Of a stretch of DNA of 64,000 nt, positions 17,313-26,500 are shown in pieces. The position numbers and the translations under genes were made by a program. The DNA lies in NCBI RefSeq assembly GCF_025847275.1, contig NZ_JAOZEV010000003.1, positions 186,001 through 250,000 of the forward strand, written 5' to 3'. This stretch comes from Flavobacterium frigoritolerans (GTDB lineage Bacteria; Bacteroidota; Bacteroidia; Flavobacteriales; Flavobacteriaceae). The notes beneath the pieces are model-generated. The model was not told the origin of the DNA and searched no databases. It was given only the letters and a program-made list of their open reading frames with translations. The number at the start of each line of letters is the position of its first letter. Position 1 is the stretch's first letter.

Positions 17313-17558
17313 ATGTCAATATCAAACAACAGAAGTCTCGGAATTCAAAAAAACAAACTATTACGCTATAAGCTTATCAAAGAATTATATCAAAAGCACA
17401 AAACTGAAGATATTCCTACTACAGTGGTCTGGCGTAAATATGTTTATCCTGTTTACCCTATTTCAAGAACTACTTTGTACGAAATTCTATGTACTCCTAT
17501 CACTTCTGAGTTAAAAAAAATAGAAGAATTAATCAACAGTAAAAATAAATCCTCCTAG
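17313..17558 (+). CDS. Small hypothetical phage-type protein (81 aa)
   Basis: The product is 81 residues from the ATG at 17313 (MSISNNRSLGIQKNKLLRYKLI). Earlier in-frame starts would add an unlikely lysine-rich leader. The composition and the motif YVYPVYPISRTTLYEILCTPI near the C-terminal half suggest a compact helical DNA-associated protein, with a helix-turn-helix-like SRTTLYEIL. I associate similar short proteins with Bacteroidota Mu-like prophages but cannot name a family. It lies alone between the early operon and the late promoter element at 17620, where Mu-like phages carry their middle/late activator gene. That activator role is a hypothesis only. Confidence 0.5.
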   Translation: MSISNNRSLGIQKNKLLRYKLIKELYQKHKTEDIPTTVVWRKYVYPVYPISRTTLYEILCTPITSELKKIEELINSKNKSS

Positions 17559-17619
17559 TAGTTTTCTGCTGCAAAGATGTATCATTAAAACCGAAAAAAC
17601 ATTGACTTGTTCAGTATCC

Positions 17620-17702
17620 GTACACAACTGTAAATCAACAGAACACAACCGTAAAAGCACCTTGCATTCGTTTTTTTAAGAGCTATTTTAGGCTAACCTT
17701 TG
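17620..17702 (+). promoter_or_regulatory. Late promoter-like composite element, copy A
   Basis: Elements in order are GTACACnnnnGTA (17620-17632), AACACA (17642-17647), CTTGCATTC (17661-17669), TTTTTTAAGAGC (17672-17683) and CTAAnnTTTG (17693-17702). The last resembles a Bacteroidota -7 box. The same elements with the same spacing recur at 28649-28731. Copy A also has a direct repeat, ACACAACTGTAAA / ACACAACCGTAAA, 21 bp apart (17622 and 17643), as expected for an activator bound on one DNA face. It lies 128 bp upstream of the lysis genes. Confidence 0.65.
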
Positions 17703-17830
17703 TAATCTCAAAAGGAAACAACTATAGCAATTACTTATAGAAAAATCAGGCCAAATTTCTTCAAAAAACAATACTAAAGCAGTTCCTTAAAACAAAAAAC
17801 TAACCTAATCCCTCTTTTAAAAACCATTGA

Positions 17831-18118
17831 ATGGAACAATTTTTATACCCAACTTTTACTGCATTTTTTGCTGCATTGCTTACCTGGTTCTTCTCAAAAA
17901 GAAAATCATTAGCAGAAGACAGAGCCGCCGAACTCGATAATGCTGTAAATGCAGTTAGGTATTATCGGGAATTACTAGATGACATTACAATTCGGCTAAC
18001 TGCTGCTACTGAAACAATTAAGAATATGGAAATACAACATAGAGAATTGATGCTAATAAATCAACAATTGGTCGATGAATTGCAAAAATTCAAACAATTA
18101 AACGGAAAACAGATATGA
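17831..18118 (+). CDS. Holin-like membrane protein with coiled coil
   Basis: This 95-residue protein has one N-terminal hydrophobic segment (FLYPTFTAFFAALLTWFF, about 4-21), a basic patch (SKRKS) and a long helical coiled-coil tail. This plan fits a phage holin or an inner-membrane lysis protein. It lies directly before the endolysin, overlapping it by 4 bp (ATGA), which is the usual holin-endolysin arrangement. The endolysin has no signal peptide, so it would need such a pore to reach the wall. A role as an inner-membrane spanin subunit is the main alternative. Confidence 0.6.
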   Translation: MEQFLYPTFTAFFAALLTWFFSKRKSLAEDRAAELDNAVNAVRYYRELLDDITIRLTAATETIKNMEIQHRELMLINQQLVDELQKFKQLNGKQI

Positions 18119-18567
18119 CACTTGCACAAAAAACACTCGAAATTGCCATTGCTCAAATTGGTGTAGAGGAAATTCCAAAAAACACTAATTCTGGTCCAGA
18201 AGTCGAAATTTATTTAAGAAGCGTAGGGCTTACCAAAGGATATTCTTGGTGCATGGCTTTTATTTATTGGTGTACTCAAAAAGCCGCTCTTCAAATAGCC
18301 ACCAAAAATCCTTTAAAAAAAACAGGTGGCGTACTGGATCAATACAATTCAAGACCACTTTTAATAAAAACCCTACCTCAGCCAGGAGACGTTTTTATAC
18401 TCGATTTAGGAAAAGGCTTAGGACACACCGGAATAGTCGAAAAAGTAGTAGGGAACATAATTCATACTATCGAAGGAAACACCAATGATAATGGAAGCCG
18501 CGAAGGCTACAAAGTATGCCGAAGAAAAAGAGAAATAAAAACTATTAAAGGATTTTTAAGATTATAA
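18115..18567 (+). CDS. CHAP-like cysteine peptidase endolysin
   Basis: This 150-residue cytoplasmic protein has a CHAP/NlpC-like layout: the catalytic cysteine C46 in YSWCMAFIYWC, the histidine H104 in GLGHTGIVE, and a polar third residue in TIEGNTN (E120 or N122). It matches small phage lysins that cut peptide stems or bridges of the cell wall (TIGR02594-like family, from memory). There is no signal peptide, so export must come from the upstream holin-like protein. It overlaps that gene by 4 bp and is followed by the spanin-like lipoprotein gene after 15 bp. The three genes form a lysis cassette. Confidence 0.85.
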   Translation: MTLAQKTLEIAIAQIGVEEIPKNTNSGPEVEIYLRSVGLTKGYSWCMAFIYWCTQKAALQIATKNPLKKTGGVLDQYNSRPLLIKTLPQPGDVFILDLGKGLGHTGIVEKVVGNIIHTIEGNTNDNGSREGYKVCRRKREIKTIKGFLRL

Positions 18568-18582
18568 AATCAACTATATCAT

Positions 18583-19074
18583 ATGAGCAAAAATTTAAGC
18601 CGCATTGTTTTTTTGTTTTTTTCTGTCTTAGTACTGGTTTCGTGTAGTAGCCCGAAACCGGTTCTAAGCGAAGACAAAACGAAGACCATTACTATCAAAG
18701 AAACATTACATGACACTGTTTTTAAAATAGAAAAAGACAGTAGTTCCTTCAAGGCATTATTAGAATGTCAAAACGGAAAAGTAGTCCTTAAAAATGTTAC
18801 TCGAGCCGAACCAGGGCGTACATTAAAAAGCCCAAGGGTTCGCCTTGAGAACAATAAACTTAGCGTGGATTGTGAATTAAAAGAACAAGAACTCTACGCC
18901 TTTTGGAAATCCCAACAAGTAAAAGAGGTCGAAATAAAAACAGTTCGAACAACAGAATTCACGAATGTTTTAACCTTTTGGCAAAAAGTACAAATCTGGT
19001 TAGGGCGCATCTTTCTTCTGGTGTTGTTTTATTACTGTTTTAAAATTTATAGCAAGTTTCATAGATTAATTTAA
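18583..19074 (+). CDS. Unimolecular-spanin-like lipoprotein
   Basis: This 163-residue protein has a lipoprotein signal with lipobox LVSC (about 18-21) and a C-terminal transmembrane helix (IWLGRIFLLVLFYYCFKIY, about 138-156) with a short basic end. An outer-membrane lipid anchor at one end and an inner-membrane helix at the other is the hallmark of unimolecular spanins such as phage T1 gp11, which join both membranes in the last step of Gram-negative lysis. The middle is predicted beta/helical and Thr/Lys-rich. It ends the lysis cassette. The assignment is from topology and context, not from sequence similarity. Confidence 0.7.
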   Translation: MSKNLSRIVFLFFSVLVLVSCSSPKPVLSEDKTKTITIKETLHDTVFKIEKDSSSFKALLECQNGKVVLKNVTRAEPGRTLKSPRVRLENNKLSVDCELKEQELYAFWKSQQVKEVEIKTVRTTEFTNVLTFWQKVQIWLGRIFLLVLFYYCFKIYSKFHRLI

Positions 19075-19232
19075 CAAGAGACTAATTGTGAAAAATTAAA
19101 TATATAATTACTTTTTGTTGTTAAATTAGCACTAACAAGCTTTTATTCAATTGATCCAATGCAGTAATTTGATCGTAAAATTGATATTGCTTTGTGTAAA
19201 AGCTTTTTTAACCAAAATTTAATCTACTTACT

Positions 19233-20429
19233 ATGAAACGTCTATCAATACTTTATTTTACATTATTATCATTTTGCGACTCAGCTCAGGAAAAAGCAAC
19301 TCATGCAATAAAAATATATGTAGAAGATGCTGAGACTGGAAAAAATATTAATGATACTAAAGTAACTCTTGAAGGCTTTGAAATCCCAGCAATTACAGGT
19401 CAATACGACAAGAAAGGTAAGTATTATTATTTTGATAAAATACCTGCTGGGTATAATACGATTATGGCTTACCACAAAAAATATAATGAAAAAGGGTTTC
19501 AAAATGTTGATGGGTTGCCTGAGGAGTTGAAGTTACGACTTTATGATCCTCTTTATGTTTCTTATAGATTTGAGAAACCTAAATTAACAGAATTTAAAAA
19601 GAATTATTCTGAGCAAGATAATTTTTTAAAAACAATACAAAACAAAATTTTAAAAGGGTATTCAATAGAAAATAAAAATTTTAAATATCTCTACAATGAA
19701 GATTTATTTCACATAGCAATCATTACAAAGTATAATTATAAAGACTTTTTTTCTAATGACAGTATTAAAAACTTACTAAACAAACTATCCCTCGAATACA
19801 CTAAATACAAATCTGGAACTGAAGAGAGATATACCTTAAATATTTATCAATTTAATGACGCCAGACTTTCTAAATATCAATATTTAGAAAATGACATTGA
19901 GCAAAGTGAAAATCAACGATATTTTAATCCTAGTAACTATAATGTCTTTTTTTTTCATAAGAAAAACACAACCAAATTCGATAGATTTAACTGTAAAGAA
20001 ATTCAAGAATTAAGAAACTTTAATTTAACCGTTGCTACTATTTCAAACAGAGTTATTGAGTATTATGCTAATTCACGATTCAATAAAGAATCGTTCGAAG
20101 AATTCTATAATCATAATATTGAAAATAATATTTATCAAAACAGCATTGACAATTATGACTTTGGTAAGCTTAAAATTCCTGAAAAAATATTCTTTAAAAA
20201 TTCTAAAAAAGAATCGAAAATGTATTTCGGAAATGAAAAATACAAAAAAATAGAAACTCTTTATAGTGATTCTTCAATAGAGACATTATTTTTTGTAATT
20301 CCAAAAAATAAAAACTCTAGTACTGGTTTAGGTGCATTAGATGATGATTCTGCAAATGAGACAAATTTCAAAGACAGATTCTTTTTTTTTAATACTCTAT
20401 CTGGTAATAATTTAAAAATTATAAAATAA
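19233..20429 (+). CDS. Exported protein with carboxypeptidase-regulatory-like N-terminal domain
   Basis: This 398-residue protein has an N-terminal signal peptide (MKRLSILYFTLLSFCDSAQEK). Residues ~25-95 form a beta-sandwich of the carboxypeptidase-D regulatory type (KIYVEDAETGKNINDTKVTLEG...YYFDKIPAGYNTI). The remaining ~300 residues are Asn/Lys/Tyr-rich and unrecognised. It is preceded by 158 bp that may hold its own promoter and followed 26 bp later by the S8-like protease gene. With the 27368 lipoprotein it is one of two clearly exported non-lysis proteins in the element. One possibility is immunity or a surface accessory for the neighbouring protease; this is inference. Confidence 0.7.
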   Translation: MKRLSILYFTLLSFCDSAQEKATHAIKIYVEDAETGKNINDTKVTLEGFEIPAITGQYDKKGKYYYFDKIPAGYNTIMAYHKKYNEKGFQNVDGLPEELKLRLYDPLYVSYRFEKPKLTEFKKNYSEQDNFLKTIQNKILKGYSIENKNFKYLYNEDLFHIAIITKYNYKDFFSNDSIKNLLNKLSLEYTKYKSGTEERYTLNIYQFNDARLSKYQYLENDIEQSENQRYFNPSNYNVFFFHKKNTTKFDRFNCKEIQELRNFNLTVATISNRVIEYYANSRFNKESFEEFYNHNIENNIYQNSIDNYDFGKLKIPEKIFFKNSKKESKMYFGNEKYKKIETLYSDSSIETLFFVIPKNKNSSTGLGALDDDSANETNFKDRFFFFNTLSGNNLKIIK

Positions 20430-20455
20430 TATATAACAATATAAACAATGCGATT

Positions 20456-23400
20456 ATGAGAGATTGGCATCATGAAATAATTAAATTAGATGAAGCATTA
20501 ACAGCTTTATCTACAAATAATAACAAGGTCGTTATAGGTGTTTTTGAATCTCAAATAGAATTCGAAAATTTATCAACATCTTTAGAAGGTTTGAATTATC
20601 GAGCTAAAAATAGAGGTCTTTTTAAGATTACGGATCATGTTCAGAAATCTTCTCTTATTGGACTTGATGCCACTAATAAAAATATTACACCAAACATTCT
20701 TATTAGTGATTCAAGCTCACATACAACAAGTGTGGCAGGGATTATTTTAGGAAATGAATATGATAGTAATGGTAATATATTACCTATCAGAGGAATAATT
20801 GAAGATGCCAAATTAATAAACATACCAAATAGGGTTAACAATTTACTATTTAGCACTGTTGACAACTTTAATTATTTTATGAATAAAGGAGGTGCCATTA
20901 TAAATCCAAATTTTGTTTTTTATGAAGCTCCATACGTGTATAATAACAATCCTTATATTCCGAAAAATAAGCAAGCCAAAATTATAAATGCAAGTGTTAG
21001 TTTAGCAATCAATACTCCTTCAGCAATTGCAACATTTGATGTTTTATTTAAAACATGGAAAGCATATGCTAATGATGGTAGAGGAGTTCTCTTTATAGCA
21101 GCAGCAGGTAATTCAGGAAATGATACAGCTCTTACACAAGATTTTGGAAAGTTTAAAGACCCTCTAATTATTTCTGCTGTTACAATTGATAATGACCAAA
21201 TATTAGCTAATACTAAAGAATTAAAAGCATCTTATAGCTGTTATGGAGATAGAATTGATATGTGCGGACCATCGAATGGAATGAAACATGGAATATATAC
21301 TACAACTAACCTTAAATGTGGAGAAATCGGTTATCATGATGAAGTAATAACTAAAAAAATTACGAATCAATCAAGTAATGGAAATTTAACACTCAATAAT
21401 GTTCATCTAATATTTCCTGGAAATTGTGTAGAAATTGGAGTCCAAGATAGCTTTAATCATGAAGTTTTAATTGTAAAAGATGTTGATAGGTCATCTAATA
21501 AAATAACATTTGTTAATGATAGATATTATACAGCTAAACCTTTTCCCATTAATCCAGCGACAGTTAGAATTCCAATCTTAAAAACAAATGCAACAATTAC
21601 ATCTAGTAATACTTTTTCAGTTATAGACAATAAAGGATTAGGGTATAAAGGTCAAGAAATATGCATTTTTAATGGGACTGTTCACCATTATACTACAATA
21701 GATATTGTAAGAAGTCCCAATCTTTTCACATTTACATCACCATTACCTGTAAACTATGACTATACTACTACAAATATAGAAATAATTCCAGGTCAGGCTA
21801 TCTGTACAGCAACTTCATATAATATTAGTGGCGAAAATACCGATTTTACATTTTCTCCTAGTGATAATAATATTTTGAGTTCATTTTTCGTAGGAGAAAC
21901 CGTTGCAGTTTATGACATTACTAATAGTATTACTAATCCTGATTTTCTTTCAGTTGCAAATATTGATAAAATTAACTTAACAGGTACTAGAACAATTACC
22001 CTGGGAAAATACAATTTAAAACAAAATAATACTCCTACTACTATACAGTTAAGAAGTGTTGGTTATGGCAGCTATACTTCAAGTTTTGGTGGTACATCTG
22101 CAGCAACTCCTGTAGTTTCAGGAGTAGCAGGACTAATTGCAAAAGCAAATCCAAATCTAAATAGTATAGAAATAAAACACATTTTAAAATCTACAAGTGA
22201 TAAAATTTCATTAACTGAAACAGATAGTAATGGAAGATGGAAAGATGAAAACGGAAATAATATTAGGTATTCATCTGCATCAAGCTTGTCAAGACCAACA
22301 GCTATAGGAGATACTGAAATTTTTGTTAACAATCTTTCATTATATAACAAAAATGATCTTATTAAAATTGATGGTGATTTTACTAGTGCAATAGAGGAAA
22401 TAAAGAACGATCATCTAGTACTACAATTTCCAGTAAAAAAAGTCTACAATTCAAATAAGAATGTTGAAAAATGTTCTACTTTTCCTTTTCACAGTAACTT
22501 TTATGGTGTAGGTAGAGTAAATGCAAAAAGAGCTGTTCAACTCGCTTTAGACTGGAATAATACTCAAAAACCAAAACTAGAAATTGCTGATAAATTAGAG
22601 GCTGACACCTCAGGAACTTTACAAATTACACAAGTACCTAATGACGTAGATGTAATGAGTCCAGATATATGGGTAAAACCATTAAGCGATAGTTCTGGCT
22701 CCCTACCAACAGAAACCCAAATTTTCAATACAATTGATACAGCAGTTGAGCAAAAAATTCATATCAAAATACGTAATACTGGTGATAAAGATAGCTTCAC
22801 GGGATGTGAATTAAGAGTTTTTGTAGCCTTTACCAATGATGCGACTCAGGCATTCCCTTTTCCTAACAGTTGGTATGATCAAGAATTTGTAAAACTTTTA
22901 TCTGTTAAAGAAATTCCGATAATTACAGCTGGTGGTTATGCAACAATAGAAATAGAATGGACATCTATAGCTTCTTTTTGGGACAAATATAACCCTCTAC
23001 CTTCTGTAGATGGCGTATTAACACCTGGAGGTCGTAGGAAAAATGCGTATATTCTTGCTCATATCGCTCCTTTTGATGGATTATTTGAAATTGATAATTC
23101 AGATCCGGAAGCCCCTCGTAATCTTTCATTATTAAATATTAGAAATAATAAACAATTATCCTGCAAAAAACTTATTGTAACTCACAACCTAATGAGCGAT
23201 CGTTCGGCTTACATACCTGGCAAAAAATTAAACATTACAGTAGGGACAGATATTATTGAAAAATATTTTGATTTAAGTATGGAAAATACCTTGGCTTCAG
23301 GGGTAGATACATTACAAATTAAAGCTACAAGAAGGAACAGACAAGATCAAGCAACAGAAGAAGTCATATTTCAAAAAACAGGAATAGATTGGGCATTAAC

Positions 23401-23551
23401 AAATAGTAGTACTGATTGGATTGAATTCCAAACACCGAGAGAAACAGCATCTTCAGATGAGGGGTATAAAAATGTGATCTTTCCTCATAAGTTAACAATA
23501 AATGAGGACGAAGACGAAATTAAATTAGAAATCATAAATATAAATGCCTAA
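20456..23551 (+). CDS. S8 (subtilisin-like) protease with altered catalytic Asp and large insertion
   Basis: This is a 1031-residue protein without a signal peptide. Peptidase S8 landmarks are the histidine H89 in SSSHTTSVAGII (usual HGTHVAG), the oxyanion asparagine N219 in AAAGNSGND, and the serine S548 in FGGTSAATPVVSGVAGL. The strand that normally carries the catalytic Asp (V-I-D-T-G) reads VVIGVFESQIE, putting Glu at E31. About 320 residues separate the Asn and Ser motifs, roughly double the usual distance, so an extra domain is inserted there. Residues after ~700 are beta-rich and unrecognised. It may be a weakened or specialised protease, or a binding protein. The metzincin-like gene follows after 2 bp. 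Confidence 0.8.
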   Translation: MRDWHHEIIKLDEALTALSTNNNKVVIGVFESQIEFENLSTSLEGLNYRAKNRGLFKITDHVQKSSLIGLDATNKNITPNILISDSSSHTTSVAGIILGNEYDSNGNILPIRGIIEDAKLINIPNRVNNLLFSTVDNFNYFMNKGGAIINPNFVFYEAPYVYNNNPYIPKNKQAKIINASVSLAINTPSAIATFDVLFKTWKAYANDGRGVLFIAAAGNSGNDTALTQDFGKFKDPLIISAVTIDNDQILANTKELKASYSCYGDRIDMCGPSNGMKHGIYTTTNLKCGEIGYHDEVITKKITNQSSNGNLTLNNVHLIFPGNCVEIGVQDSFNHEVLIVKDVDRSSNKITFVNDRYYTAKPFPINPATVRIPILKTNATITSSNTFSVIDNKGLGYKGQEICIFNGTVHHYTTIDIVRSPNLFTFTSPLPVNYDYTTTNIEIIPGQAICTATSYNISGENTDFTFSPSDNNILSSFFVGETVAVYDITNSITNPDFLSVANIDKINLTGTRTITLGKYNLKQNNTPTTIQLRSVGYGSYTSSFGGTSAATPVVSGVAGLIAKANPNLNSIEIKHILKSTSDKISLTETDSNGRWKDENGNNIRYSSASSLSRPTAIGDTEIFVNNLSLYNKNDLIKIDGDFTSAIEEIKNDHLVLQFPVKKVYNSNKNVEKCSTFPFHSNFYGVGRVNAKRAVQLALDWNNTQKPKLEIADKLEADTSGTLQITQVPNDVDVMSPDIWVKPLSDSSGSLPTETQIFNTIDTAVEQKIHIKIRNTGDKDSFTGCELRVFVAFTNDATQAFPFPNSWYDQEFVKLLSVKEIPIITAGGYATIEIEWTSIASFWDKYNPLPSVDGVLTPGGRRKNAYILAHIAPFDGLFEIDNSDPEAPRNLSLLNIRNNKQLSCKKLIVTHNLMSDRSAYIPGKKLNITVGTDIIEKYFDLSMENTLASGVDTLQIKATRRNRQDQATEEVIFQKTGIDWALTNSSTDWIEFQTPRETASSDEGYKNVIFPHKLTINEDEDEIKLEIININA

Positions 23552-23553
23552 CT

Positions 23554-26500
23554 ATGTCAACAGTATTCGATTTTACATATACATTAAATAGCGAAACCAC
23601 TCAAAATGAAGTTTTGTATAACTCCACTACAACTGCAGCGAAAGTAGAATATGGACCAACTTCTCACTTCTTTGTTGATGAATCTAAGTTATCAAGTACA
23701 GTTGCTGCAAATTACACTACAGATGCTTTTGGTCCTGTAACAGGTAGTTTAACTACAAAGTATAGAACAACTTCTAAAATTAGAGCTACTGGTACAGATC
23801 CTGTAAAAGTTATGGCTATTTGTAATGGTCAAGTATTAATACAACCACAAACAGGAGATGCTACAAAAGTAAACTTGATTTTAAAACCATCAGATACTTA
23901 CGCCCCGCTTAAAATTAAATACTTCATTTACAGAGGCGTTAATAAAGCAGATTTAATTGGTAATAATATATTAAAACCTGTAGTAAATAACGACCCTAAT
24001 CAGCCTATATTTTTAAATAAATTATGGACACAATATATCGCATTTAATACATCTTTAAAAGATCCAGGTACAGGACAAAATTTCCCCCTTCCTAATGAAT
24101 TCCCTTCTTTTCTAATTGGTTATGACGAGACCCAATCTGACAATACGCTTATCGAAAATTATTTTACAAAAAAAGATATTAATATTTCTTACCAAATCCC
24201 ATTATGTAAAGCTGGAGAACATTTAGGGAATTTTACTGGAGAAATAGGACTTGATATTGTGCTTGATCATGGAGACTATCAATTGCAAAATCAAGAAGAA
24301 TTATTTAAACTTGATTTGAAGTTTGCCCGCGAAAAAGAACATGTTTTTGATACTGCAACAATTCCTTCTTCTACTCCTGTAAAAGTAAAAAGATACAAAG
24401 AATACATTCATCAGTTTATGGATGCAGCTGCTTTTTGGGGTTCACACATGGAGTGCGGGAATATTAAAACAATTGCTACTGAAATTGCTAAAACTGCAGG
24501 GCTTACAAAAAATGACGATATTTTTAGTAAAATCGTCAATAAATATCAAACCCAAAATAAAATATATCTTTACATACAGGCTGAAAACAATAGAAGTTAT
24601 AACTATTATGATACCACTCGAAAAGTATATGGTTTTTCGACAGCAGGACAGTTAAACACTTCCTCTGGTTGGCCAATTATTATTGAAGAATTAACAGTTA
24701 CTGTTAGTAATCCTCCTAAATATAGAAAAGCATTAGCTTTTAATTTAGAATATAACATCCATGTTTGTGATGGAACATTTACTACTGATACTTCGGTCTC
24801 TCCAAACAAGCATATTGCTAATATTGTTATTCCAGAATATGAAAGACATGTTTCAATTGACATCATTTCTCCGAAAAATAATACTTCATTGTATCCTTAC
24901 ATAGAGAGACCCATCAGTCAAGAAGGATTTATTAGTGAGAAAATGCAATTTGAAATTCCTGATAACGCCACAATATCAGGGGCATTACCTTCTGGATTGA
25001 ATCATCAATTAAAACCGGGATTTATATTTGGAACTCCAACCGTAGCAGGGCTATCAAGTATAAAAGTAGTAGCAAATTCTAAAGTTCAAAATATTAATTT
25101 TATTATAAATTCAACTTCAGCACCACTAATTGAATATTTAACTGGTAAAACTAAACAAATTGATATAACATTTCAGATAAATGGGACAAAATCTTGCGCA
25201 TCCTTCTTGATGTTATATGGTAATTTAAAACAAGAATTTCCTTTAAAAAATTATTACAATGATCTATTCCCAGTAAATCTCACTACTAATTTTTTATTGC
25301 CTACGACAGAAACAGAAAATATGAGTTCATGGGTAACTTACGACAAGAGTAGAATGGTCAATCTTGATGATATCCTGAGTGTCGGAGCCTCTATTCAGAA
25401 TAAGTTAGTTTTCGATAATGGAAAAGGAGCTGCAGTCTCTGGAGTCGCACCTAGAAAGACTCGTAGACTATATATGGCTATCTTAAAGCGAAACAGTGAC
25501 CATAACACTGAATACAATAATTTAAACATTGATACCATTACATCTGGTATTGCAAAAACAACGACAACCCAAGATCAATATGCTTTAAATCTATATAACG
25601 ATCTTGATTTTTCAGTTTATAAAGGAACATTCAATGATGGTAGCAACATTCTCAATTCATTAACATTGATTCATAACAATGATTTGTCCAAAAAAAATAG
25701 TTACTTTCATTTTGGCATTACAAATGAAGAATATAATAAATTAGTTCATGGTCAAACAACAATACCAGTTGTAACACCTCCAGCAATTGTTCCTCAATTT
25801 TTGCCTACTGACGCAGATAATGTATATTTCCATCTCGAAGAGATTTCTACCTTTACTACCCAGAATGTTCAAAAATTTAAAGTAGGAATGCGTTTTGAAG
25901 ACAATACAGGGGCAATAGTAACACTATTTCCTTTACCAGCTAACGATGTTTTTGTTTACACTATTGATGGAAACTATTTTTTCTCTAAAGAATATGCAGA
26001 ATTTCACGAATTTTTTGAAGAATATCCAAAGGCGAAAGCAGATTTCAGAGTAAAACTACCATATGCCGGTGAGTTTGGATTTGATTGGATGAGAGTTGGT
26101 GATACGATAGCTGCCGGAGATGTCGATTATAAAAATCACGTTGGAAAGCTATATAAAGATCCAGCTTATAAAATTATTGAAAATGATATAAATAAAGATA
26201 CAGGAAATTTTGTTAAAATTTCCAAAATGTATAAGAAATTTGAATTGGAATATAAGCCAATTCCAATTCAATGGGAAGTAAACAACAATGTAGATAAATA
26301 CTATGTTCCTATGTTAACTATCTATCCTCCTTATATTCCTTCTATTGCTCCAGCCATTGATCTAGATCGACAACCTATTTATGTAGCGCCATATAATGAC
26401 GATTTAAATAGAGTAGCTAAACTTACATTAAATCTTAAAATCACTGTAGTACCCACGAAAATAGAATTGGTCTATGATCAGACCCTTCTTGAAATTACTT

